From: Atopobacter sp. AH10
GTDB taxonomy: Bacteria > Bacillota > Bacilli > Lactobacillales > Aerococcaceae
Assembly (NCBI RefSeq): GCF_003664595.1
Contig: NZ_QXPZ01000019.1
Coordinates: 1 to 64,000 of the forward strand
Length of the DNA: 64,000 bases
Direction: 5' to 3'
Within the stretch, counting starts at the first letter, position 1, and each line of letters starts with the position of its first letter. The position numbers and the translations under genes were made by a program. This document shows, piece by piece, positions 55,149-63,272 of this stretch. The notes beneath the pieces are model-generated. The model saw nothing but the letters and a program-made list of their open reading frames with translations, did not search any database and was not told where the DNA came from.

Positions 55149-56549
55149 ATGCAAGCTATAGTTCAAATGGCCAATGGGTTGCTAAAACCGCTGATTGACT
55201 TAGGCGCACCTGCTTTAATGACAGTTGTATTGACTGTGATCGCGATGTGTTTCCGTGTGAAATTTACCAAGGCTTTGGAAGGTGGTTTGAAACTCGGGGT
55301 AGCATTGACAGGGGTCGGAGCTATCATGGGGATCTTAACAGGTGCTTTTTCATCTGCTTTGGGAGATTTCGTTAAAAATACTGGCTTAAGTTTAAATATC
55401 ACTGATGTGGGTTGGGCTCCATTGGCTACCATTACTTGGGGGTCTCCATACACTTTATATTTCATGCTTGTTCTGTTAATTGTTAACGCTATCATGTTGT
55501 TTATGAATTATACAAATACCTTGGATGTGGATATTTTCGATGTTTGGCACTTGTCTGTCACAGGTTTGTTTGCCATGTACTGTGGGGCTAATCTTTTTGT
55601 GACAACAGTTTTGGTCATCTTTATTGGGATATTGAAGATTATTAACTCCGATTTAATGAAACCTACTTTCAATGATTTGTTGAATGCTCCTGATTCAAAT
55701 CCAATGACTACAACGCATATGAACTATATGATGAATCCAATTGTTATGTTGTTGGATAAGATCTATGACAAGTTGTTCTTCTGGCTAGATAAATATGACT
55801 TTGATGCAGCTAAATTGAACAGCAAGATTGGTTTCTGGGGATCTAAATTTGCTATTGGTATTTATCTTGGGATCTTCGTTGGGATGCTAGCGGGTCAAGA
55901 TGTGAAATCGATTGTTTCTCTAGGCTTTACAGCTGGGGTTTCCTTGGAACTCTTCAGTATTATCGGGCAATGGTTTATCGCTTCTGTTGAACCTTTATCT
56001 CAAGGGGTTACCAATTATGCGAGTGGCCGTTTCAAAGGGAGATCTTTCAATATTGGTTTGGACTGGCCTTTTATCGCTGGTCGTGCAGAAATGTGGGCGG
56101 CTGCAAACGTATTGGCACCAATCATGTTAATTGAAGCAATGATTTTACCTAAGAATGGTTTATTGCCATTAGGTGGGATTATTGCCATGGGACTGACACC
56201 AGCACTTCTTGTGGTAACTCGTGGGAAGATCATTCGTATGATCATTATCGGTACTGTTTTATTACCAGTCTTCCTATATTCTGGAACCTTGATTGCTCCA
56301 TTTGCGACGGAAATCTCTAAACAAGTTGGGGCTTATCCTAAGAATCTCGGCGCTCATGCCTTGATTTCACACTCCACTTTGGAAGGACCTATTGAAAAAT
56401 TCCTCTCTTACTTTGTTGGGAAAGCTTCAACAGGGGACATGAAGATGATTATGTGTGCGATTGTCTCTCTTGCCGTTTACACAGCTCTATTTGTTTGGTA
56501 TGCAGGTGAAATGAAGAAACGTAATAAAGAATATGCCAAAAACAAATAA
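55149..56549 (+). CDS. gatC: PTS galactitol-type IIC component
   Basis: 466 aa polytopic permease. GatC/SgcC-type features: VGWAPLATITWGSPYTLYFM (about 87-106), NYTNTLDVDIFDVWHLS (about 119-135), GRSFNIGLDWPFIAGRAEMW (about 300-319) and SHSTLEGPIEKFL (about 415-427). ATG 55149 follows AAAAAGGAGAGTAATT. A terminator closes the operon. Confidence 0.92.
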   Translation: MQAIVQMANGLLKPLIDLGAPALMTVVLTVIAMCFRVKFTKALEGGLKLGVALTGVGAIMGILTGAFSSALGDFVKNTGLSLNITDVGWAPLATITWGSPYTLYFMLVLLIVNAIMLFMNYTNTLDVDIFDVWHLSVTGLFAMYCGANLFVTTVLVIFIGILKIINSDLMKPTFNDLLNAPDSNPMTTTHMNYMMNPIVMLLDKIYDKLFFWLDKYDFDAAKLNSKIGFWGSKFAIGIYLGIFVGMLAGQDVKSIVSLGFTAGVSLELFSIIGQWFIASVEPLSQGVTNYASGRFKGRSFNIGLDWPFIAGRAEMWAAANVLAPIMLIEAMILPKNGLLPLGGIIAMGLTPALLVVTRGKIIRMIIIGTVLLPVFLYSGTLIAPFATEISKQVGAYPKNLGAHALISHSTLEGPIEKFLSYFVGKASTGDMKMIMCAIVSLAVYTALFVWYAGEMKKRNKEYAKNK

Positions 56550-56561
56550 GCCTAGTTGGCA

Positions 56562-56592
56562 AACCTCAAGAGCCTAGCTCTTGAGGTTTTTT
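56562..56592 (+). terminator. Rho-independent terminator after gatC
   Basis: AACCTCAAGAGC / GCTCTTGAGGTT with a short CTA loop and T6. Confidence 0.9.
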
Positions 56593-56710
56593 CTTTGAAG
56601 TCTTTTGCTAGGGATCAAGTGACATCACTCGTTTGAATGAACTAAGGGGCATCTCCTAATAGATGGACTAGGCTAAAGGGCAAAATTTATCTGGAAGTCA
56701 AAGTGAATTG

Positions 56711-56740
56711 TTGCAAAATGTTTGTTTGTTCCTGTATGAT
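56711..56740 (+). promoter_or_regulatory. Promoter of lacR-lacAB with TGTTT-type motifs
   Basis: TTGCAA (56711-56716), 18-base spacer, TATGAT (56735-56740). The spacer contains TGTTTGTTTGTT (56719-56730), like the TGTTT elements bound by LacR-family repressors, suggesting autoregulation. Confidence 0.6.
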
Positions 56741-56860
56741 GAGAATGATGAGAGGTAAACAGACAATATTCAACACAAAGACGGATAAGGGCAACTTGTG
56801 TCGAAAATTAGTTGTAGATGCGAAGAATTATATGGGCAAAAAGGCTATCAGGAGGTATAT

Positions 56861-57610
56861 ATGCTGAAAAATGAAAGATGGAAGATCATTCAAGAAATGC
56901 TGAGCCAGAAGGATATCGTGACTGTCTCAGATATTGTGGAACGTTTGGATGTGTCGGATATGACAGTTCGGCGGGATTTGAATGAGCTAGAAAAAAATGG
57001 CATTTTAAAACGTGTCCATGGGGGGGCTGTAGGGAACGACCGCTATCCTCACCAAGAATTATCGCATAAAGATAAACAAATTATGCATATGGCAGAGAAG
57101 GAAAAAGTGGCTGAACAGGCTGTCACATTAGTGGAAGACAACGATATTATTTTTATGGGGCCAGGGACGACTTTGGAGGCTATGGCAACGAAGCTAAAAA
57201 ATCCGAATATTGTCGTTGTGACGAACTGTTTGCCTGTCTTTCAAAAATTGATTGCCAACGAAGTCAAAACCTATTTATTAGGGGGCGAAATTCGTTTAAA
57301 GACGGAAGCTTTTAATGGGGAAATCACCATGAATTCATTGAAGAATATGCATTTCCACAAGGCTTTCTTTTCTTGCAATGGGATCGTTGACAATAAAGTG
57401 ATGACCGCTACTTTAGCAGAAGGAATTACCCAGGAATTAGCTTTGGAAAATGCTACGGAGCGGTATTTATTGATAGATTCTTCCAAGATTGGGCAAAAAG
57501 ATTTCTATGAATTTTACAATCTAGCAGATGTGACGTCGGTCATCTGTGATAAGGATCCGAAAGAAAAGTACCAGAAATTGATGGCTTATGTCGATGTTAT
57601 GTGCCAATAA
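56861..57610 (+). CDS. lacR: DeoR-family repressor, LacR-like
   Basis: 249 aa. N-terminal DeoR helix-turn-helix with VSDIVERLDVSDMTVRRDLN and KRVHGGAV (about 20-60), then a sugar-phosphate-sensing domain with MGPGTTLEAMA and VTNCLPV. ATG 56861 follows CAGGAGGTATAT; the frame is open from 56798 but without a site. It lies between the Gat-type PTS and lacAB, the position of LacR in streptococcal tagatose loci, where tagatose-6-phosphate is the inducer. Confidence 0.85.
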   Translation: MLKNERWKIIQEMLSQKDIVTVSDIVERLDVSDMTVRRDLNELEKNGILKRVHGGAVGNDRYPHQELSHKDKQIMHMAEKEKVAEQAVTLVEDNDIIFMGPGTTLEAMATKLKNPNIVVVTNCLPVFQKLIANEVKTYLLGGEIRLKTEAFNGEITMNSLKNMHFHKAFFSCNGIVDNKVMTATLAEGITQELALENATERYLLIDSSKIGQKDFYEFYNLADVTSVICDKDPKEKYQKLMAYVDVMCQ

Positions 57611-57620
57611 AGGTTGAAAA

Positions 57621-57660
57621 ATGTTTACTTTTGTTTTAAAATGTTTATATCAAACAAAGG
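57621..57660 (+). promoter_or_regulatory. Cluster of TGTTT motifs before lacA
   Basis: ATGTTTACTTTTGTTTT and ATGTTTATATCAAACA occur in the 60-base lacR-lacA gap; the last contains the small palindrome TGTTTATATCAAACA. Candidate LacR-type operator, though no promoter is obvious. Confidence 0.45.
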
Positions 57661-57670
57661 AGGCATTACC

Positions 57671-58099
57671 ATGAAAGTTTATCTCGGCTCAGATCAAGAC
57701 GGCATGGAATTGAAGAATGTCATTAAAAGTTATTTGACAGAAAACGGTTATGAAGTGATCGATAAATCAGAAACAGCGAGTGAAGATTTTGTAGAATCCA
57801 CTAAAGCGGTTTGTCAAGAATTGTTAAAAGATGACAGTGCACGTGGGATTTTGTTCGATAAATATGGGGCAGGTTCTTTTATGACAGCTTGCAAGATTAA
57901 GGGGATGATTGCAGCTGAAATTTCTGAAGAACGCTCTGCTTACATGACACGGGAACACAATAATGCCAAGGCTATCTGCTTGGGGAATGAAATTCTTGGG
58001 AAGGGTTTGGCTAAGAATGTGGTTAAGGAATTCTTGGCTGCCAACTATGACGGTGGTCGTCACCAAGTTCGTGTCGATATGCTAAATGCGATGTGCTAG
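57671..58099 (+). CDS. lacA: Galactose-6-phosphate isomerase subunit LacA
   Basis: 142 aa, RpiB/LacAB fold. [19 protein letters not shown] at the N-terminus, [20 protein letters not shown] (about 73-92), and [12 protein letters not shown] / [17 protein letters not shown] at the end are characteristic of LacA. With LacB it converts galactose-6-phosphate to tagatose-6-phosphate. ATG 57671 follows AAAGGAGGCATTACC. Confidence 0.93.
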   Translation: MKVYLGSDQDGMELKNVIKSYLTENGYEVIDKSETASEDFVESTKAVCQELLKDDSARGILFDKYGAGSFMTACKIKGMIAAEISEERSAYMTREHNNAKAICLGNEILGKGLAKNVVKEFLAANYDGGRHQVRVDMLNAMC

Positions 58100-58111
58100 A
58101 GGAGGGTCATT

Positions 58112-58624
58112 ATGAAAATTGCAATTGGTTGTGATCATATTGTTACGAAAGTCAAAATGGCTGTTTCAGACTATTTAAAAGCTCAGGGGCATCAAGTTTT
58201 GGATATGGGGACTTATGATAACACTCGCACACACTACCCAATCTATGGGAAGAAAGTTGGCGAAGCTGTTGTATCCGGGCAAGCTGATCTTGGTGTAGTA
58301 ATCTGTGGTACTGGGGTAGGGATTACTTCTTCAGTGAATAAGGTTCCTGGTGTACGGGCAGCTTTAGTTCGTGATATGACGACTGCTATTTACTCCAAAG
58401 AAGAATTGAATGCCAATGTCATTGGTTTTGGTGGGATGATCACAGGGGAATTGTTGATTAAAGATATCATCACCGCCTTCATTAATGCTGAATATAAACC
58501 AAGCGAAGAAAACAAGAAGTTGATTGACAAGATTGATCATTTAGAAGATCTGAATAAGCCAGCTGATCCACATTTGTTTGATGAATATATCAAGAAATGG
58601 GACGAAGGCTATTATCATGACTAA
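58112..58624 (+). CDS. lacB: Galactose-6-phosphate isomerase subunit LacB
   Basis: 170 aa partner of Lac[41 protein letters not shown] (about 64-83, active-site Cys loop) and the long C-terminal [16 protein letters not shown] identify LacB rather than RpiB. It is 12 bases after lacA. Tagatose-6-P kinase (lacC) and tagatose-bisphosphate aldolase (lacD) do not follow; a terminator does. Confidence 0.94.
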   Translation: MKIAIGCDHIVTKVKMAVSDYLKAQGHQVLDMGTYDNTRTHYPIYGKKVGEAVVSGQADLGVVICGTGVGITSSVNKVPGVRAALVRDMTTAIYSKEELNANVIGFGGMITGELLIKDIITAFINAEYKPSEENKKLIDKIDHLEDLNKPADPHLFDEYIKKWDEGYYHD

Positions 58625-58710
58625 GTTATAGACAAAAAGACAGATAAATGTCCTATAAATAGTTTTTGTCATTTGGATGGAATAAATGTTTTTGAAATTT
58701 AGGATGAAAT

Positions 58711-58752
58711 AAAAAGGCCAGGTGTACAGATAGCAGTGCACTGGCCTTTTTT
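58711..58752 (+). terminator. Rho-independent terminator after lacB
   Basis: AAAAAGGCCAG..TG / CA..CTGGCCTTTTTT stem around an ACAGATAGCAG loop, with T6. The following 58753-58930 has no gene. Confidence 0.88.
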
Positions 58753-58941
58753 CTATCTTTTTTGGGAGGAGGGAACGACAGTTTTCTCTTGGAGAAGAAA
58801 AATAAAACACAAAAAGATCGATTTCTTCTCATTAAAGTGCGTTAATGCTATTGATTATAAAAAGTAGATCGGGTAAACTGACGGGGTTATTTCAGAAAAT
58901 ATAATTTCTTTTACAGAAAATCGTTTTTAAAGGAGACCTTG

Positions 58942-59982
58942 ATGGAGAGAAAAGAAATGACGCCGAAAGTTTTTACAAATAAAATTTTGACAGGGACAGC
59001 GCAAGCTACCTTAATTGCTTTGATACCTCATGCCATTTTAGGAGGCTTTTTGAAATATTTTAACCATCTGCCTCTTGTTTCCATGATTCTTTTAGTCACG
59101 CAAATGTTTCAATTAGCCACTCCTTTGATTATTGGGAGTATGATTGCCAAACAATTTAACTTTACTCCAGCGAGAAGTTTGATTGTAGGGGCGGCTTCTT
59201 TTGCAGGATCTGGAGTGGTGCACTTTAACGAGGAAAGCCATAGTTTTATTGCTCAGGGGACTGGGGATATTATTAATGTCATGCTCACTGCTGCTGTTGG
59301 CTGTTTGATGGTGCTCTTTATTGGGGATCGCTTCAAGTCTTTAGAGACGATCGCCATGCCACTTGTAGTGGGGGTTGGAGCAGGTGTGATAGGGATGCTG
59401 ATCTATCCTTATGTCAGTCTGATCACCTTAGCTATCGGAAGATTTATCGATCAATTTACGCAATTTCAACCCATCCTAATGAGTATTTTAATCGCTTGTT
59501 CTTTTGCTACTTTGATCATTTCTCCGATAACGACGATAGGTTTAGGGATGGCTATTCAGTTGAATTTAATGTCTGCTGGGGCAGCTGCTATGGGGATTGC
59601 GGCAACGACGATCGTTTTAGTGATTCACTCATGGAAAGTCAATGAATCTGGGGTGACTTTAGCCGTCGCTTTGGGCGGAATGAAGATGATGATGCCTAAT
59701 TTGATCAAATACCCTGTGATTCTCGTGCCAAGTCTCTTTACAGCGATGATTTCATCCTTACCTGTATCACTCTTGAATATTTCTGGAACACCTCAATCGG
59801 CAGGTTTTGGTTTGATCGGTATGGTAGGGCCTTTAGCTTCACATGAGGCTGGTTTACAGCTCTCCCTTGTTGTCGTTTGTTGGTTTGTGATTCCCATTTG
59901 CACTGGACTTTTGGCCAAGTTCTTGTTTGAAAAAGTGCTGAAATTATACGACAGCAAAGAAGTATTTGCTTATCAAGGCTAA
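58942..59982 (+). CDS. Stand-alone PTS IIC-like membrane protein (PTS_EIIC_2 type)
   Basis: 346 aa, about nine or ten helices. ILTGTAQATLIALIPHAILG near the N-terminus, GSGVVHFN, ISPITTIGLGMAIQLNLMSA (about 195-214), and SGTPQSAGFGLIGMVGP (about 280-296) match the IIC_2 family of permease-like proteins that lack IIA and IIB. ATG 58942 follows AGGAGACCTTG. Whether it transports by PTS or otherwise is unknown. Its last codons (KEVFAYQG and stop) seed a five-copy downstream array. Confidence 0.78.
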   Translation: MERKEMTPKVFTNKILTGTAQATLIALIPHAILGGFLKYFNHLPLVSMILLVTQMFQLATPLIIGSMIAKQFNFTPARSLIVGAASFAGSGVVHFNEESHSFIAQGTGDIINVMLTAAVGCLMVLFIGDRFKSLETIAMPLVVGVGAGVIGMLIYPYVSLITLAIGRFIDQFTQFQPILMSILIACSFATLIISPITTIGLGMAIQLNLMSAGAAAMGIAATTIVLVIHSWKVNESGVTLAVALGGMKMMMPNLIKYPVILVPSLFTAMISSLPVSLLNISGTPQSAGFGLIGMVGPLASHEAGLQLSLVVVCWFVIPICTGLLAKFLFEKVLKLYDSKEVFAYQG

Positions 59983-60155
59983 GGATATAGCTAAGCGAAG
60001 AAGTGTTTGCTTATCAAGGCTAAGAATATAGCTAAGCGAAGAAGTGTTTGCTTATCAAGGTTAACGATATACAAAAGTAAGGAAGTATTGCTTACCAAGG
60101 TTAATAATCTCCCCAAGCGAAGAAGTATTTGTTATCAAGGCTAATAATCTACCCA
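59953..60155. repeat. 41-bp tandem array seeded at the IIC_2 stop codon, five copies
   Basis: GCGAAGAAGTGTTTGCTTAT plus CAAGGCTAA recurs with GCTTATCAAGG-type cores at 59968, 60009, 60050, 60090 and 60131. The first copy is the gene's own Lys-Glu-Val-Phe-Ala-Tyr-Gln-Gly-stop. Confidence 0.95.
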
Positions 60156-60242
60156 AGAGGACATGTTCTGACTGGCCTTTTTTAAAGAAGCTTCTATAAA
60201 ATAGAAAGACTTCGATGATAGCAGAAGGTTCTATAAATAGCT

Positions 60243-60276
60243 CAAGGCTTCGATGGTATCATCGGAGCTTTTTCCT
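60243..60276 (+). terminator. Terminator after the IIC_2 gene
   Basis: AGGCTTCGATG / CATCGGAGCTT with GTAT loop and T5. Confidence 0.75.
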
Positions 60277-60284
60277 TTCATCCA

Positions 60285-60412
60285 GCGCTCGACTTGGCTT
60301 AGAATAAGCCGATTTTCAGTCTGACATGCGGGGATCGACTTAGTATAGAATAAGCCGATTTTAAGCCTGACATGCGGAGCCCGACTTTGCTTAGAACAAG
60401 CCGATTTTCAGG
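60285..60412. repeat. 43-46-bp tandem array, 2.8 copies
   Basis: GACTTGGCTTAGAATAAGCC plus GATTTTCAGTCTGACATGCG at about 60285, 60328 and 60374, upstream of the trigger-factor-like gene. Confidence 0.88.
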
Positions 60413-60546
60413 ATAAGAAGGGAAGTTTTGAAAAGGCTTGAAAAGACTTATTTTTTCCTTAATGATGAAGCCAAATAGCTGAATAAAATGGTGAAATATG
60501 TTAAGATTGGTAAAATCTAGTGAATCCCTTGAAAAGGAGAATGAAA

Positions 60547-61491
60547 ATGAAGTCAAAAGTTTTAAACTCTATTGATGTAACGCAATTGAAGATTCCAGAA
60601 GAATTACTGACCCTTTCTCGTAAAGACTACTCAGCTCTTTTAGAGGAAGATTTGCAAAAATTATCCCGCCAATATTCTAAAGATAAGGAACGGGAAAATG
60701 GAGAAGCCTTAGTTCTAGGCGATGTGGTCTCTATTTCAGCGTCGTGTGATCAAGAGGGGGCTCCTGCTAAGTTTAATCGAGAAAAGGCTACGATTAAATT
60801 AGGAAAAGGGTTCTATGATAAAGCTATCGAGAACGAATTGATAGGGAAATTAGTTGGCGAAAGCTACAGTTTAACAACTGGAGACTTTACTGTAGAAGTG
60901 AAGATTCTTGCTGCTAAATTTATGGACATTCAACCGGTTAATGATGAGATGATTCAAAAAGAAGAGATCAACGGTGTAGATACGCTTGAAGAGTACAAAC
61001 GAGTGATGCTCAATAGCTTTAAAGAAAATGATGATTGGAATCATATTTATGACCATATTTTGCCGAAAATTTCCGATCAAATTTTTGACCAAGTGAAATT
61101 TGACGTTGATGAAGAAGAAATGGATCAATTTGTGACGGAATGGGTAGAAGCAGATAAAGAAGCTTGTACCTATGAGGAAGAGGAACTCAGCTTTGAAGAG
61201 TATGCCGCTAAGGAAACAGGTTTATCTGAAGATGATCCAGGTCTTGAAGATGCCTTAAAAGAAAAATATAAAGCTGATTTTTACCTCGAACTTATCTACA
61301 TTGATCTAGGGAAAAAACTCTATCAAGCTTCTGAAGAAGATTTTAAAGCTGAATTGGATCAAGCCCGAGAGTATGGTGTGGATGAAGAATATATCGCCAG
61401 CATGACTTATGAGAAATTCCTAGAAGGACATTGGATTGAGTTAGGACGAAACGAGCTTTTCCAACATATTATCAAGCAATTTAAGAATTAA
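60547..61491 (+). CDS. Trigger factor-like FKBP-domain protein
   Basis: 314 aa, very acidic, cytoplasmic. About residues 55-125 look like an FKBP domain of the trigger-factor kind (LGDVVSISASCDQEG, LGKGFYDKAIENELIGKLVG, VKILAAKFMDIQPVNDEMI). The helical C-terminal part resembles a trigger-factor substrate-binding domain. The N-terminal ribosome-binding domain of true trigger factor is missing. ATG 60547, eight bases after AAGGAG, is preferred to ATG 60541. It sits 26 bases before an ABC exporter pair. It may be a chaperone for an exported or membrane product, but this is inference. Confidence 0.6.
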   Translation: MKSKVLNSIDVTQLKIPEELLTLSRKDYSALLEEDLQKLSRQYSKDKERENGEALVLGDVVSISASCDQEGAPAKFNREKATIKLGKGFYDKAIENELIGKLVGESYSLTTGDFTVEVKILAAKFMDIQPVNDEMIQKEEINGVDTLEEYKRVMLNSFKENDDWNHIYDHILPKISDQIFDQVKFDVDEEEMDQFVTEWVEADKEACTYEEEELSFEEYAAKETGLSEDDPGLEDALKEKYKADFYLELIYIDLGKKLYQASEEDFKAELDQAREYGVDEEYIASMTYEKFLEGHWIELGRNELFQHIIKQFKN

Positions 61492-61517
61492 TCCTCAAGA
61501 AGGTGAGGAAGGCATTT

Positions 61518-63269
61518 ATGAAAAAGAAGAATAAGGGACCAGTTATTGCGAGGATTAGCCTCAAGCAATTCTGGAATTTAGTCAAAAGTGTCCGGATCCC
61601 TTGGGTTCTTTTGCTGGTTACCATTGCCTTGTCCTTGATTAATGCAAAGGTCAGTATATGGTTCCCAGATTATCAAAGAACCTATTTTGAAAAGGGTAAT
61701 TTAACCAGTAAGACGGTGACAATCGGGATTTTGATTCTGATTTTGAGTGGTCTAACGAGTATGATCTCAACAGGGGTTGAAAATTATCTGCGTAAGGACA
61801 TTGACCGACGCTTTAGAAACCGGATCTGGCAAAAAAGTTTGGCCTTGAAAGTTTCGAGCTTGCGTCAGTTTAATCCTAACGAATTAATTTCTCGTACCAC
61901 GGATGATACGCAACAATTGAGTGATTTTATGGTGACAGTCACGGTAACATTACTATCGGCTATTTATTCTGTCTATATTAATCTAGCCTTGATTGCTTCA
62001 TATCATAAAAATTTAATGTATGTGCAATTAGCGGTGATTCCTATCTTGCTCATTTTGCGGATCATTGAAGGGGAGGTTAATTATCGGATCCAATACCAAG
62101 CCCAATACCGTTTGTCTAAATTTACGGAGTATATGGCGGAAATTTTGACCAATGTACCTTTGATCAAGTCTTTTGTGAAGGAGAAGTATGAGGGAGATCG
62201 AGCCTCTAAAGTCATTGATGATTACAATAATATCCATTTCAAATCATCAGCTATTGGTCTTCTCTTTATAGTGGGAGATAACATCCTGCAAATTTTAGTT
62301 CGGGTAGTTGGTATCCTCTATGGGGGCTACTTGATCAAGACTGGTGAATTGGATATGGCTTCTTGGATTGCTTACTTTGGCCTTTCTGGGGGCTTATATT
62401 TTACGATTAACCAAATTTTACAACAATGGTCTATCTTAAAAGGGGTTCAAAGTGCGGTCGCTCGTTTGGTGCAAATTTTTGAATTGCCTGAAGAAGATCG
62501 AAAAGGGCAAATGCCAGAAGATCGTGTCGGAGATTTAAATGTGCATCAGGCTCAGTTGCAATTGTCAGGGCAGGTCGTTCTCGATGATTTGTCCGTCACA
62601 TTTGCTCCTAAAGGTAAACAAGTGATTGTTGGCCCTTCTGGAGCAGGGAAATCTAGCCTTTTGAATAGTTTATTACGCTTCCATGATTTGAATGAAGGAA
62701 GTATAACATTAGGGGGTCAAGACATCAGTACACTTGACTTGTTGGCTTATCGGCAAGAATTTGTGTATGTCCCTCAAGAACCTGTTTTGTTCTCACGGAG
62801 TTTAAGAGATAATCTGTGCTATGGTTTGAAAGAAGCTGTAAAGGATGATGAGATACTGGCTTTATGTCATCGTTTATGTCTCGATGAATTATTAGACCGC
62901 CTGCCAGATGGCTTGGATTCTTTATTAGCTGAAAGTGGGCAAAATCTATCTGGTGGTGAACGGCAAAAAGTGGCTATGGTTCGGGCTATTTTGCAATTGC
63001 AAGAAGGGCATAAACACTTCTTACTATTGGATGAAATAACGGCGAATTTAGACCCTGAGTCAGAAGAAAAGATCAGTCAAGTCATCGATGAGCTTTCACA
63101 TGATTATGCGGTGATTATCGTGACCCACCGGATGCACTTAGCCAAGGATGCCAAACAAATTGTCGTCTTAAAAGAAGGGCGTTTATGTGGGATGGGGCAA
63201 CACCAAGATTTACTCTCGACTTGCCCTATTTACCAACAGCTCGTTTGGAATACAGGAAAGGAGGACTAG
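61518..63269 (+). CDS. ABC transporter, fused permease/ATPase (half exporter 1)
   Basis: 583 aa. N-terminal six-helix exporter domain with the cytoplasmic signature SRTTDDTQQLSDFM (about 125-138), then an ATPase: Walker A VGPSGAGKSSLLN (about 373-385), Q-loop YVPQEPVLFS, signature NLSGGERQKVAMV (about 477-489), Walker B FLLLDEITANLD and H-loop IVTHRMHLA. ATG 61518 follows GAGGAAGG. It pairs with the next gene as a heterodimeric exporter; substrate unknown (drug or peptide type). Confidence 0.9.
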   Translation: MKKKNKGPVIARISLKQFWNLVKSVRIPWVLLLVTIALSLINAKVSIWFPDYQRTYFEKGNLTSKTVTIGILILILSGLTSMISTGVENYLRKDIDRRFRNRIWQKSLALKVSSLRQFNPNELISRTTDDTQQLSDFMVTVTVTLLSAIYSVYINLALIASYHKNLMYVQLAVIPILLILRIIEGEVNYRIQYQAQYRLSKFTEYMAEILTNVPLIKSFVKEKYEGDRASKVIDDYNNIHFKSSAIGLLFIVGDNILQILVRVVGILYGGYLIKTGELDMASWIAYFGLSGGLYFTINQILQQWSILKGVQSAVARLVQIFELPEEDRKGQMPEDRVGDLNVHQAQLQLSGQVVLDDLSVTFAPKGKQVIVGPSGAGKSSLLNSLLRFHDLNEGSITLGGQDISTLDLLAYRQEFVYVPQEPVLFSRSLRDNLCYGLKEAVKDDEILALCHRLCLDELLDRLPDGLDSLLAESGQNLSGGERQKVAMVRAILQLQEGHKHFLLLDEITANLDPESEEKISQVIDELSHDYAVIIVTHRMHLAKDAKQIVVLKEGRLCGMGQHQDLLSTCPIYQQLVWNTGKED

Positions 63270-63272
63270 GAT

